Positions 29,391-39,116 of a stretch of 64,000 bases of DNA are shown here, in pieces. Source of the DNA: Chrysochromulina tobinii. Its lineage: Eukaryota > Haptophyta > Prymnesiales > Chrysochromulinaceae. A program made the translations under genes and the position numbers. How positions within the stretch are numbered: position 1 is the first letter of the stretch; each line of letters begins with the position of its first letter. The notes beneath the pieces were generated by a model. It saw nothing but the letters and a program-made list of their open reading frames with translations. It had not been told where the DNA came from and searched no databases. Location of the stretch: positions 1 through 64,000 of the forward strand of contig JWZX01003278.1 in NCBI GenBank assembly GCA_001275005.1, in the 5' to 3' direction.

Positions 29391-32300
29391 ATGGCAGGCG
29401 TGTGGCTGCCTTCTGCGCTCGACGGCGACGAAGATGAAGATTCGGACCCAGAATCAGTGGGTCTCGATGAGCGCACCGTTGAAACTGCGCAGCGCATGAA
29501 ATTACGGCTGCAGCTGCGCGCGTGGGAGGCTCACTTTCGCAAGCATGAGGGCCATGCGGCAACATACGAAGACAAAAAGCTCGATCGCAAGTACCAGAGC
29601 CTGCGCTCCCAGCTGCGTCAAGCAGAGCTTGCCTGGAAGGCAGCGCAGAAGGAGCGTGCGGCCCTCGACGAGTTGGACGACATGATGTCGTCACGCTCAG
29701 GCTTCAGCAGCAGCAGCAAGCGTACTATGGAGCGCGGGCGCCCATCGAAGGAGCCAATGAGTGGGCGGCTCAGAGTGCTCTCAAGCCGCCGAGAGCCCTC
29801 GAGCAGCAGGCGACGCTCAGATGCCATGAAAAAGGGCGGCGCGTTAGGCCACGGCGGCGGTGGCGGCACGGACGAAGGACTTCGCCCGAAGGACATGGCG
29901 TGGAGCGGTGGCGCAGATCGGCGTGCTGTATACTGTTCCGTCGCCGCACGTGCCGGGGAAATGGAACGGAAATATGCTGATGACATGGCCAAGGACGGCT
30001 TTTCTTCCGAAAAAAAGTCGCGTCCGCGTGCAAGGATCGTGCCTAGTAGCTCGGCAGATGGCGACGACGACGGCGGCAGCGGCAGGCTGGACCCGAAGCA
30101 GAGACTGCAGGCGCAGCAGCAGCGGCAGCAGCAGCGGCAGCAGCGGCTCATGGCTCTAGCGCAGGCAGGTGCGCCGACTGCGGGAGATCTTGACCAGGGT
30201 AGCCGACAGGCCGTCCTCTCTGGCGGTGCTGCGGCGGCGCAGGACGGCAGCGTGGTTTCCGTGGGTGCGCCGAGTGGGAGTGCGCCGCCGAAAGTGAAGA
30301 AGCGCGCTCGCTTCGCCGACGACGATGAAGCTGCCTGGCGCTATAAAGACGGTACGCGGGTTGCGGAGCCAGTCACGCAGCACTCGCAGGTGCTGCAAGC
30401 GCTGCAGCAGACGAGGCGCGAAGCCGAGGTGGCCGAGGTGCGCGGCATGCCGGCGCGCATCGAAAAGGCACTCGCGCAGGTATACGTGTCCCTGCACGAA
30501 CGGCAGCCGCCCGATGAGGAGGCGTCCGCCGCGCTCCTCCGCGGCATGTTCACCGACGGGGCCAAGACGGGCGATGTCAAGTTCCCACCGGTGCTGTACG
30601 CCGCCCTATTTGCTTACTTCAAGGAGATTTTCGGCATGCCGCCCGGTTCTGCCGAAGAGCTCAACGGGCTGGCTAAGAGAATTCTGCGCGATCACGAGGA
30701 ACGCGTGCGGAAGATCAGGGCCGCGTCGTCGCTTGCGCGCTTCGCCACCAAGGGCGAGATTACAGCTCGGGCCTTCACCTCTCGGGAGGTCGGGGAGACT
30801 TCTCGGAATCTCGACGACTTTGCCGCCACCAGCAAGGGCGGCACGGCGTCAGGTTCCCTGGGCAAGAGCGTTGAGAGTGGCGCGCACGCGCCCGGGTGCA
30901 AGCCGAAGAGCGAAGGCCTCGCGTACTTTGAGATCGAGTCCGCGCTCGTTCGCGCCAGTGCAGCAGCGAGCAGTGGCTTTGGTGCGCGTGATCGGCGGAA
31001 GGCTGACCGTCTCGTCAAAAAGGTGACGGACCAGGAGAAAGACGCGACGCGGCGCGAGCTGGAGATCGTCCATTACTTTATCGACTACACCTACGTGATA
31101 TTTGCTATGGCACTCGGCAGCACTATGCTGCTCGGGCTGTCCGCTGGCTCCCACTGGGCGTCGGGCGATCCAGAGGCGCAGCTCTCACCGCCCGCCAACT
31201 TTCGGCTGGACGACACCCTCACCCAGTGGGGCCACGCCGCCGTGCTCGCCGAGGACTTTGCGCTCGCCCAGCCACGCGTATACGGCAACGATGGCGGTTC
31301 ACGTGAGGCGCAGGGAGAGGTGTGGCACTCGCTCGACCTCATGTATACGGCCAGCTTGCACCGGCAGACCTTCGACTTATTGCAACCGGATGCAGTCGCT
31401 CGGATGCGTCAAATCGAGCAGGAGATCGTCGCGCTACCTGGCTACAACGATTACTGCTACCGGCCGAAGGGCTCGAACGCATGCGAACGCCCGCTCTCAT
31501 TCACGGCCCTCGCGTACAACCAGGTCAGCCTGGACGACACCGACCTTGCGGCCTTCTCGCTGCCTCGTGGTGCTGAGCTCGTGCACGCCGTTTCCACATG
31601 CGCGCCCGAGTTTACCGACTGCCTTCGACCGCATCTGCTCCCGACGTGGTGCAAGCGGTCCGCGTGCTCATCGGGGCTGGGCATCGAGTCGGAGGCCGAG
31701 ATCGCCGCATGCATCGACGTGCGCGACGTGACCTCCCTCGACGCCACAGCGAACGAGTGGCTCGCGTCAGCCGCTGGGCGGGCATGCGCCGAGATGGGCA
31801 CGTGCAAGCAGCATGTTGAGCGGGTATGCGTCCATCCGCCAGCGCCGCCCGCGCTGCCGCCCAGGTTGCCTTCGCCGCCGTCTCCACCGCCATCGCCGTA
31901 TCCACCGCCCTACAGACCGCCACCGCCGCTTCCTCCGGCACCGGCATCGGGCCACCGGCCTCCGCCGCCCTTCTCGCCACCGCCGCCCTCCTCGCCGCCG
32001 CCTCCGCTGCCGTTCCCACCCCCGCCGAGCGCTCCTCCGGCCACGCCTCCAATCCCGCCTCCGAGACCGCCTCCGAACCCGCCGCCGTCACCTCCTCCCG
32101 TGCCGCCCGGATCTCCAGCAATTCCTCCTCTGCCCGTGTCGCCGCCATCGCCACGCCCACCACCACGCCCACCACTTCCACCGAGCCGGCCTCCGTTCCC
32201 GCCGCAGCCACCGGCCTATCCACCATGGGAAATGCAGGGTTGCATCGCCCGCGAGCTCTTTGCGCTGGCGCGCGCGCACGTGTCGTCACATACGGGCCTG

Positions 32301-35300
32301 AACGACCTGGCGCAGCCGCCTAGATGCGGCTGGTCGCCGAACAAGGCCTTCATTGGGCACACGACCGTGAGCGCTGTGGGCACGTTTTTGGACGGGATGC
32401 GCTCGCCTGATCGCTCCACGCCCCAGCCGCTCAATGCGACGGCCCACCTTGCGGCGACGCTGCTGCCGACGCGCACCTACTCGCCCGTTGTCAACCACTT
32501 CTTCGATCGCGTCTTCTCGCGCGCGGCGCGCGGCGAAGAACCAGATCCGTCGGTTCGCGGCAGATGGAGCGCGTGGTCGCGTGGGCAGTGTGCGGCTGGG
32601 AACGGCTACCGCATCTACACGGCTGATCTGCTCGGGCTCAGCAAGCCGAGCGCAGCCGCATGCTACCACTACAGCAACCGGCCGTTCCTGCTTGCGCGCG
32701 TTCGCGCAGTCGCGAATTGCGAGGTGAGCACGGGGCTCGGACTCGTGAATGGCGTGAGTGGCCAAGTTTGGGTGGCCGATCCACTCTGTGGCGCGTGCAG
32801 TGGGCGACCCGAGTGCACTGTCGCTGGCGAGGCCACGGAGGCTACGAGCGTGCGCGGCGAGATGGCGTACGATCTCGACGCGCAAGGGCTGCTACGCGAG
32901 GCTCTCGCAGCTGCGGGCGAAGCGCAACCTGGCCAGAGTGGGCTGAATGCCCATCTACGAGCCGTGCTGCGCTTTGGCTGGCCGTTGCGTGGCCAAGAGC
33001 GCTGCATTCGCAAGTCTTGCATCGAGGAGCAGGAGAAGGCGTTGCAAACGTGGAGCTTTGATGTACTGCAACCAAAGCTCAAGCAGCTCGCCGGGGGGGA
33101 TGGCGTGGACTTGGGATTCGATTTTGATCCGCTCGTGCGCGCAACCGAGGAGCGCGAGATCCGAGCTTCACTGACGACCCTCGTGTTGCTCCCGTGGCTG
33201 CTCGGCTTCTTCTACTATCTCGCCTACACGGGCTCCGCCTTCATGGCTCTCGTGGGCACACTGCAGACGATAGTTGCATGGCCGTGTGCCCTCTTCCTCT
33301 ACCGGTACGTCCTTGACTTCAAACACGTCGAGGAGTTCACGCTGCTCGCCTCACCGGTCACCGCTGCCTTCTCGTTTGACGCCATGACGCTCCTGATCGA
33401 CGCCTGGCAACTCTCTAGCTCCCAGTCCGCCGCGATTCTGAGCTCCTTGCCCGCGCGCCTCAACTGGGTTTTCAACGAGGCGGGATTTGCATGCACGCAC
33501 TCAATCATTGTGGCCATGTGCGCCTTCGTGGCGTGCTCATACTCCTCATGGCTCCAGATCTCACACTTCGGCGTCTTTTGCGCGGTGCAGCTCCTGGTGC
33601 AGCTCTTCATGGCGCTCATTTTCCTGCCGGTCGGCCTCGTGATCTTCCACGATCAGCTCGAGATGAAGCCCAACTTGGCGTTCTTCTGCTGCCAGGGCAA
33701 GCCCGCTGAGGGTGAGAAGGCCGTCACCGCCTATGCGGCCTTCGCGTCGCTCTGGACTCCGCAGCCGCTCACATCGACCGAGCACTTGTCCGACACCCGC
33801 GCCCTCGAGGCAAGCATCGGCAAGGAGCCCGAGCCGCCCAAGAACGTCCATGGCAGCTGGTTGTGGCCCTTCCCGCGCCTGCTCACGCGGATCTTCGTGC
33901 CAGTATTGTACAAGCCGGCGGCGCGTTGCTTTTTTCTCGTGTTCTTCGTCTCGCTCTTTGGGTTCGTACTGTTTCTCGTGGGGGGCGCAAAATCGGACAG
34001 TCAGCAACGTGGCCGCCTGATCGATACGCACCCACTGGTTGCCAATCAGCAGATGATGGACCAGTTCTTCGACGTCTCATCACTCGACAAGACGGTGCGC
34101 GTCACCTTTCTGTGGGGCTCTGATGGCGTCGACCAAGCAGGCGTCAACCTGATGCGCGATTCGAGCTACGTGGGCAAAATCCGGTGGCGCGACGGCTTCC
34201 GCTTCGACGCCGCGAGCCAGGCCCACCTGGCGGCCGCGTGCGACGTGCTGCGAGAGCAGTCGTGGTTGCAGCTCAGCGTCGGAGCAACGGCGCGCGGCCG
34301 TCTTCTTGAGAAGGCTTCGGTGGCGGACGAGCGCGTGGTGCACTGTTTCGTGGACGACTTTCGGCTGTGGCTCGCCAACAGCAACGCGTCACGTCCCTTT
34401 GGCCGAAGCTTCCCAATACCCGACGCCCTCAACCCGACGCGTGCTTTGCATACCATCATCAACTCGCCTGTGGGGTTCAAGTGGCGGCCGTACGTGGCCG
34501 CCACCCCGGAGCGCATCTTCTCGGTCGCGATCTCGGCCGATATGATGCTGCGGGAGTCGGCCAAGCGCCTCGAGGCAGAGGCAAACGCCGCAGTCGTGCT
34601 CAATTGGACCCACCATTTGAACGCGCTCGCGCCCACCTCGGCGGGTCACGCGTTGCCGAGCACTGAGTCGCTATGGGCGTGGATGCGCGCCCAGGCCGCT
34701 CTGCCCTCGGAGGCCTTATTTGGCTGCTTGCGCACGGCGGCCATGTCGTCTCTCGCACTGCTCGTTGTGACCTCGAATCTCCAACTCACGGTCATCACTG
34801 GTTTCGTGGTCTTCGCAGCGACGCTCACCTTACTCGCGCTGCTCGTCGTTTCCGGTGCGGCCCTCGGAAGCACTGAAGCAGTGCTCGCATGCATCGCCCC
34901 GGCGCTGCTCACGCCACCCGCTGCCTTCGTGCTTCGTGCCTACGCCAATTCACCAGAGGGCAGTCGCGTCGATCGCTCGGCGAACGCCTATGCGCACGGC
35001 TCGTCGATAGTTTCAAGCAGTTGGTTTGCGATCGCCGTCGTGATGGCGCCCGTGCTCTCAGCCCAATTGTCCCAGGAGTTCAAGGTGTCAGCGGCCCTTA
35101 TCTTCGTGAGCCTGTGCGTCTTCCTGTGGGTGGGCGTTTCCTTGCCTCTCTTCCTCGGCCGGGCTGGGCCAGTGCAAAGTCAGCCCGGGTGGCCTCTTTC
35201 CGGCTCACTCCCGTGGATACTGCTCAGAACGCTGCCTCCTGCGGAGCGCAAGGCCATTGAGGGGCACAAGGCATGCACGGTGCAGTGGTACCTGGCTCGA

Positions 35301-35597
35301 AAGCGCATTCGAAAGCAACTGGAGGTCAGCAGGATCGCCGCAGAGGAGGGAGCCGCTCGCGCCGAGCAGCGCCGGCACGCTAAAGAAGCCCGCCAAACTG
35401 CGAAGGCAGCGCGACTGGCGTTGTCAATGAGGCAGCAGCAGCGTGCGGCTCACGACGAGGCCTTAAGGAAACAAGGTAAGCCCCCCTCTGGCTCCTCGAG
35501 GAATATGAGTTCACCCGACTCGTTCAAGCCGCCCGGAAGCAACCTCACGTCGAGCCCTGCGAGTAAACGAAGCTACAGAGAGCGGCCATTAGCCTAG
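29391..35597 (+). CDS. RND/Patched-Dispatched-like membrane protein with large cytosolic N-terminus and Pro-rich ectodomain
   Basis: A 2068-residue single-exon protein. Residues about 34-85 (LRAWEAHFRKHEGHAATYED...) resemble the short helical domain shared by SLD2/RECQL4 and FAM13 proteins. Residues 85-555 are charged and cytosolic. A first membrane helix (nt about 31058-31140) leads to a large Cys-containing ectodomain interrupted by a Pro-rich PPSPPP stretch (nt 31840-32230), typical of algal hydroxyproline-rich glycoproteins. Five membrane helices follow (nt 33170-33660), then helix 7 (nt 33900-33990), a second ectodomain and a final cluster (nt 34715-35160). This is the 1+5/1+5 RND layout of Patched, Dispatched and NPC1. 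The usual GxxxDD in helix 4 reads FSFDAMTLLID. The family moves sterols, lipids or lipidated proteins using an ion gradient. The cargo here is unknown. The C-terminus is basic and cytosolic. Confidence 0.75.
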   Translation: MAGVWLPSALDGDEDEDSDPESVGLDERTVETAQRMKLRLQLRAWEAHFRKHEGHAATYEDKKLDRKYQSLRSQLRQAELAWKAAQKERAALDELDDMMSSRSGFSSSSKRTMERGRPSKEPMSGRLRVLSSRREPSSSRRRSDAMKKGGALGHGGGGGTDEGLRPKDMAWSGGADRRAVYCSVAARAGEMERKYADDMAKDGFSSEKKSRPRARIVPSSSADGDDDGGSGRLDPKQRLQAQQQRQQQRQQRLMALAQAGAPTAGDLDQGSRQAVLSGGAAAAQDGSVVSVGAPSGSAPPKVKKRARFADDDEAAWRYKDGTRVAEPVTQHSQVLQALQQTRREAEVAEVRGMPARIEKALAQVYVSLHERQPPDEEASAALLRGMFTDGAKTGDVKFPPVLYAALFAYFKEIFGMPPGSAEELNGLAKRILRDHEERVRKIRAASSLARFATKGEITARAFTSREVGETSRNLDDFAATSKGGTASGSLGKSVESGAHAPGCKPKSEGLAYFEIESALVRASAAASSGFGARDRRKADRLVKKVTDQEKDATRRELEIVHYFIDYTYVIFAMALGSTMLLGLSAGSHWASGDPEAQLSPPANFRLDDTLTQWGHAAVLAEDFALAQPRVYGNDGGSREAQGEVWHSLDLMYTASLHRQTFDLLQPDAVARMRQIEQEIVALPGYNDYCYRPKGSNACERPLSFTALAYNQVSLDDTDLAAFSLPRGAELVHAVSTCAPEFTDCLRPHLLPTWCKRSACSSGLGIESEAEIAACIDVRDVTSLDATANEWLASAAGRACAEMGTCKQHVERVCVHPPAPPALPPRLPSPPSPPPSPYPPPYRPPPPLPPAPASGHRPPPPFSPPPPSSPPPPLPFPPPPSAPPATPPIPPPRPPPNPPPSPPPVPPGSPAIPPLPVSPPSPRPPPRPPLPPSRPPFPPQPPAYPPWEMQGCIARELFALARAHVSSHTGLNDLAQPPRCGWSPNKAFIGHTTVSAVGTFLDGMRSPDRSTPQPLNATAHLAATLLPTRTYSPVVNHFFDRVFSRAARGEEPDPSVRGRWSAWSRGQCAAGNGYRIYTADLLGLSKPSAAACYHYSNRPFLLARVRAVANCEVSTGLGLVNGVSGQVWVADPLCGACSGRPECTVAGEATEATSVRGEMAYDLDAQGLLREALAAAGEAQPGQSGLNAHLRAVLRFGWPLRGQERCIRKSCIEEQEKALQTWSFDVLQPKLKQLAGGDGVDLGFDFDPLVRATEEREIRASLTTLVLLPWLLGFFYYLAYTGSAFMALVGTLQTIVAWPCALFLYRYVLDFKHVEEFTLLASPVTAAFSFDAMTLLIDAWQLSSSQSAAILSSLPARLNWVFNEAGFACTHSIIVAMCAFVACSYSSWLQISHFGVFCAVQLLVQLFMALIFLPVGLVIFHDQLEMKPNLAFFCCQGKPAEGEKAVTAYAAFASLWTPQPLTSTEHLSDTRALEASIGKEPEPPKNVHGSWLWPFPRLLTRIFVPVLYKPAARCFFLVFFVSLFGFVLFLVGGAKSDSQQRGRLIDTHPLVANQQMMDQFFDVSSLDKTVRVTFLWGSDGVDQAGVNLMRDSSYVGKIRWRDGFRFDAASQAHLAAACDVLREQSWLQLSVGATARGRLLEKASVADERVVHCFVDDFRLWLANSNASRPFGRSFPIPDALNPTRALHTIINSPVGFKWRPYVAATPERIFSVAISADMMLRESAKRLEAEANAAVVLNWTHHLNALAPTSAGHALPSTESLWAWMRAQAALPSEALFGCLRTAAMSSLALLVVTSNLQLTVITGFVVFAATLTLLALLVVSGAALGSTEAVLACIAPALLTPPAAFVLRAYANSPEGSRVDRSANAYAHGSSIVSSSWFAIAVVMAPVLSAQLSQEFKVSAALIFVSLCVFLWVGVSLPLFLGRAGPVQSQPGWPLSGSLPWILLRTLPPAERKAIEGHKACTVQWYLARKRIRKQLEVSRIAAEEGAARAEQRRHAKEARQTAKAARLALSMRQQQRAAHDEALRKQGKPPSGSSRNMSSPDSFKPPGSNLTSSPASKRSYRERPLA

Positions 35598-36215
35598 GTC
35601 CCAGGGCGCGGGCACCCGCACGCCGCGCGGCCCCGCAGGCCGCAGCCGCACCGCGCTCCGCGGCTACAAACGAAAGATCGGATCAGTCAGTAAGACGAGT
35701 TGCCGGAGTTGGAGCGGGGCGCGCGCCCGGATACGCGATAGTACAATTTATGTTAATCTCGATCATGATTCATGTTTTATGCTAGCTGCGATGGCCGATG
35801 CGTCCAGCCGGAACTCGTATCCCACGCACGGCACTCGGTACAGTCGGCACCTCTACGTACAGTCACTACGCTCCAAGCTCCAACACGCGGCTCTGACGCT
35901 TCGTCGGGGCAGCCCGGGACGGGCGCTCAGTCACACACGTCTGTGGTGCTTTTATCACCTCATAGTTCGTCACACCCTGCTGGCCGATGTGGCACGCTCT
36001 TCATCCACACGTGAACGTTAACTGCGGCAGCCCGTTTGCATCGCCACATTCACGCCCGCCGCCCACCCCCACCCGCATGGAAAGCAGTCCCTGAGTAGGA
36101 AAGACACCTGCCGTGCCGGCTGGCATCGCTCACTCTCGAGCCGCCATCACAGGCAGCGAGAGCTGGCGGCACCACCGGCGATGCGGCCGACCCCGGTAAC
36201 AGCGCACGCAGCTGC
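35598..36215. other. Intergenic region between convergent genes
   Basis: About 620 bases holding the 3' flanks of the RND-like gene (plus) and the WDR19-like gene (minus). No gene or repeat is seen. It has no room or frame for the missing second half of a full WDR19 protein. Confidence 0.5.
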
Positions 36216-37769
36216 TCAGTCGAGGATCTCGTGTACATAGAGGAAGCCATCGGTCGCGGAGCATGCAAAGGCTTTGGCGCTGTCGTCCCAGTCCACCTTG
36301 TCGAGGTAGTGGCCGATCTTGGCCTGCCTGTCGAGGTCGACTTCGAGATGCACCTCGAGCTCGACGCCGGTGCGGTGCACGATCTTGACCATCGTGTCGC
36401 CACAGCACGCCACACGCTGGCCCACGTTGGCCGTGTAGAAGGCGGAGACGTCTTGCAGGTACTCGTTGAATACCCTGCTTGTGCCCATCGCCGAGACGCG
36501 GTCGGGCAGCTTGTTAGACTGCTGTAGCTTGATGAGCGCGCCAAAGTCGACGGTGACCATGTAGCCGTTGGTGAGACCCACAAGCAGAACGAGGTTGGGC
36601 AGCCACTGGAAGCCAGCGATGACGCCATAGTCCTCGGGGAACGTGAGGCCGAGGTCTTCATTCACGCGCGTCGTGTCGAACGTGAGAAGGTACTTGTCGC
36701 CCACACTGACGGCGACGAAGGGCGGGTAGTTGAGCGTGAAGGCGAGGCGGTTGGGATCGCCGGCGACACGGATGTGGCGCGGTACCTTGGAGAGCATGCC
36801 TCCAAGGCGAAATTTGGAGTAACTTTCCCATTTTGAGCCCGTCTCTGCGATGGGTTGGCTGATCTTCACGCGCAGGCCCGAAGCGAGGCCGAGCCTGTTG
36901 TCGAAGAGCCAGTCGCCGCAGGTGACCGGCGCGCCGTGCTTGCCCTTCTTTTCGTGCAGCTGCATCACGCCCTCGGCTTTGTTGAAGATGATGACCTTGC
37001 CCTGCGTCGTGCCGATCGCGAGCTGCGAGGCGACCTTGGACCATTTGCAGAAGGAGGCGTTCGTGGTGATTGAGGGGGCGAGGCTCATGGGCACGTTGAG
37101 CGGCTCCGAGTCTGCCATCGGAACGTCCCACAGAAAGATGCCCGCGCCCTCCTGCAAGACGCCTAGGCTCGTGCCTTTCCACTCCCACTCGAGCCAAATG
37201 CACTTGCCCGACCCGAGCGTATGCGAGTTGTACAAAGAGCCGTCTCGTCGGAACAGGTGGATGACGAGGCTGCCGTTTTTCGAGGAGGCCGTGGCGATCA
37301 TCTTGCCGCCCGGACGCCATGCGAACTTGATCTTACCCTCGCCGAGCCGTTCAGGGCCCATCTTAAAGAGCCTCTTCTGCTTGTGCTTCGCTTCGCCGCG
37401 CACAGTGAGCGCCACGTCGCTGCTGGCGCGCGGCGTTGTGAGCGTCGCACCCGAGCTAGCATCGCCGAGCTTGTGCTCGCCCTCGGCCGGTGCACTCTTC
37501 GGGATGGCCGAGAGATCGAGGCTGAAGCCGGTGGTGCTGCTCCCCGGCTTCTTCGCCTCGTACTCGTCCACCAACTTGCCGTGCTTTGCGCGCTCCAACT
37601 TCTTAGCACGCACGTCCGCCGGTGTCTCGGCATTCGGGGGTGGCGGCGGCAGTGGCGAGGTCGGCTCTGGCGGGGGAGGGGGAAGAGCGTCGTCGTCCTC
37701 CTCTCCAGGCGGCGGCGGCGGCAGGTCGCCATCCTCGGCCGCGAAGTCAGGCTCCTCAATTTCTGACAT
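36216..37769 (-). CDS. WDR19/IFT144-like N-terminal beta-propeller protein
   Basis: A 517-residue protein from the ATG at 37769; a longer frame would need a GTG. Residues 1-60 are acidic with three Pro runs (LPPPPPGEEDDDALPPPPP), residues 60-120 a charged linker. The rest (about 125-517) is one WD40 propeller that follows human WDR19 closely in order and wording: IKFAWRPGGKMIATASS, SGKCIWLEWEWKGTSLGVL, FCKWSKVASQLAIGTTQGKV, VTCGDWLFDNRLGL, EDYGVIAGFQWLPN and GQRVACCGDTMVKI. WDR19 (IFT144) is a core subunit of intraflagellar transport complex A. Full WDR19 has a second propeller and a TPR tail, about 1340 residues in all; this one stops after the first propeller. It may be a short paralogue or a separate WDR19-N family protein. 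It lies head-to-head with ARL13, another ciliary gene. Confidence 0.8.
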   Translation of the reverse strand: MSEIEEPDFAAEDGDLPPPPPGEEDDDALPPPPPEPTSPLPPPPPNAETPADVRAKKLERAKHGKLVDEYEAKKPGSSTTGFSLDLSAIPKSAPAEGEHKLGDASSGATLTTPRASSDVALTVRGEAKHKQKRLFKMGPERLGEGKIKFAWRPGGKMIATASSKNGSLVIHLFRRDGSLYNSHTLGSGKCIWLEWEWKGTSLGVLQEGAGIFLWDVPMADSEPLNVPMSLAPSITTNASFCKWSKVASQLAIGTTQGKVIIFNKAEGVMQLHEKKGKHGAPVTCGDWLFDNRLGLASGLRVKISQPIAETGSKWESYSKFRLGGMLSKVPRHIRVAGDPNRLAFTLNYPPFVAVSVGDKYLLTFDTTRVNEDLGLTFPEDYGVIAGFQWLPNLVLLVGLTNGYMVTVDFGALIKLQQSNKLPDRVSAMGTSRVFNEYLQDVSAFYTANVGQRVACCGDTMVKIVHRTGVELEVHLEVDLDRQAKIGHYLDKVDWDDSAKAFACSATDGFLYVHEILD

Positions 37770-37949
37770 CGAGGCGATCCAATTGTGCGGGCGTCGCTTC
37801 AGCGAGTTTGCCACCTAGGCGTGTTCCTACGCATGAAGATTGTCGAGTTCACACGAGCCTTGAAATACCGCAAGGGGGGCCTGTTCAAAAAATTTGGATG
37901 CCTTCTCGACGGTGCGAGTTGTCCAAAGGCCGACTGTCTAACGGCCACC
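37770..37949. promoter_or_regulatory. Putative bidirectional promoter of two ciliary-type genes
   Basis: 180 bases (64 if ARL13 starts at the earlier ATG at 37833) separate the divergent WDR19-like and ARL13 genes. I could not find an X-box-like RFX site by eye. Co-regulation is inferred from the layout. Confidence 0.4.
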
Positions 37950-38924
37950 ATGGCTTTCGGCGGGCTGCTAGGTAGCAAGAAGAGCCGCGTGGCGCCCGAG
38001 ACCGTGCCTCCCACCAAAGGTGACGCGCCGCGCCGGCGTAGAGTTCTGAGCTTCTTCTCCCTCCGCTGGCGGCGCGTGGGCGCGGGCGGGAAGGCAGCAG
38101 GTGCGAGTGCAGCAGCTGCTGGGCCAGAGATGACGCTGCTGCTCCTCGGATGCGACGGTGGAGGCAAGACTACCTTCACCGCATCGCTCTGCGGCAAGCT
38201 GCTATCCGAGCAGACCAAGCCCACGACGGGCTTCATCACGAAGGATGCGCAGCGGTTCGGTTGCCCGCTCAAGGTATGGGAGTTGGGCGGCGGCCCGGGC
38301 ATTCGGGGCGTGTGGCCCGAGTACTACTCCGGCGCACATGCCATCCTTTTCCTCGTCGACGCTTCCGACGCCGCGCGCTTCGCCGAGGCGCGCGAGCTGC
38401 TCCACCAGGCGGTCGCGCACGACCTCGTGCGCGGCAAGCCACTGCTCGTGGTCGCCACCAAGCAGGACCGACCGCACGCCGTTGGCGCGGCCGAGATTGC
38501 CGAGGCTCTGCGCGTGCACGAGCTCGATGGCAGCAGCGACCCGGGCAGCATGCCGCTGAATTGCCACGTGGTCGCCGACCGTCTCGACGCTGCACGGCTC
38601 ATCGACTCTGGCTCGGCGCTCGATCTCGGCCTATCCTGGCTCTTGGCCGCGGTGCAGGACGGCTACACCACGCTCAAGGCGCGCGTCGAGCGCGACGTGG
38701 CCGAGCAGGAGGCGAAGCTGCAGAGGCAGCGCGATGAGCGCAAGGCGCGGCTCGCGGCCAAAAGGAAAGCGAAAGAGGAGGCCGAGGCGGCCGAAGCAGC
38801 GGCTGCCGCAGCGGCTGCCACGGCCATCGGTGGCGCCGCTCCCGATGCCAGCTCCGCAACGCCTCCCGCGCCTGCGATAACAGCGCCGTCCACAAGTGGG
38901 GTTGATGTCGGGTTGCCGACGTGA
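37950..38924 (+). CDS. ARL13: ARL13-type ciliary small GTPase
   Basis: A 324-residue protein from the ATG at 37950, which sits in an ideal Kozak context (gccaccATGG). An in-frame ATG at 37833 would add 39 residues. The G domain begins near residue 61: G1 GCDGGGKT (67-74), G2 PTTGF, G3 ELGGGPGIRGVW from 111, G4 TKQD (170-173). The LGGGxxIRGxW wording is diagnostic of ARL13 rather than other ARFs. In animals and Chlamydomonas ARL13 sits in the ciliary membrane and is the exchange factor for ARL3. The G3 Asp is Glu and the G4 Asn is Thr here. A basic N-terminal segment replaces the palmitoylated Cys pair of ARL13B. A charged Arg/Lys/Glu coiled coil (about 220-265) and an Ala/Pro/Ser tail follow, as expected for ARL13. 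Confidence 0.85.
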   Translation: MAFGGLLGSKKSRVAPETVPPTKGDAPRRRRVLSFFSLRWRRVGAGGKAAGASAAAAGPEMTLLLLGCDGGGKTTFTASLCGKLLSEQTKPTTGFITKDAQRFGCPLKVWELGGGPGIRGVWPEYYSGAHAILFLVDASDAARFAEARELLHQAVAHDLVRGKPLLVVATKQDRPHAVGAAEIAEALRVHELDGSSDPGSMPLNCHVVADRLDAARLIDSGSALDLGLSWLLAAVQDGYTTLKARVERDVAEQEAKLQRQRDERKARLAAKRKAKEEAEAAEAAAAAAAATAIGGAAPDASSATPPAPAITAPSTSGVDVGLPT

Positions 38925-39116
38925 GCAGCGCGCGCGCGTCAGGCGTCACGGGCTCACGGCCTCACACATGCCCGACATGACAGATTCAGTATTCGATTGA
39001 GGGCGGTTTCGCGCGTCTATAGTCTCTAACTGACGATAACAATTGACCAGACGCGCTTTCGAAACGAGTACATAATTCACGCTGCCGATTTTCACACGGC
39101 CTTTGGAAGAAGGAAA

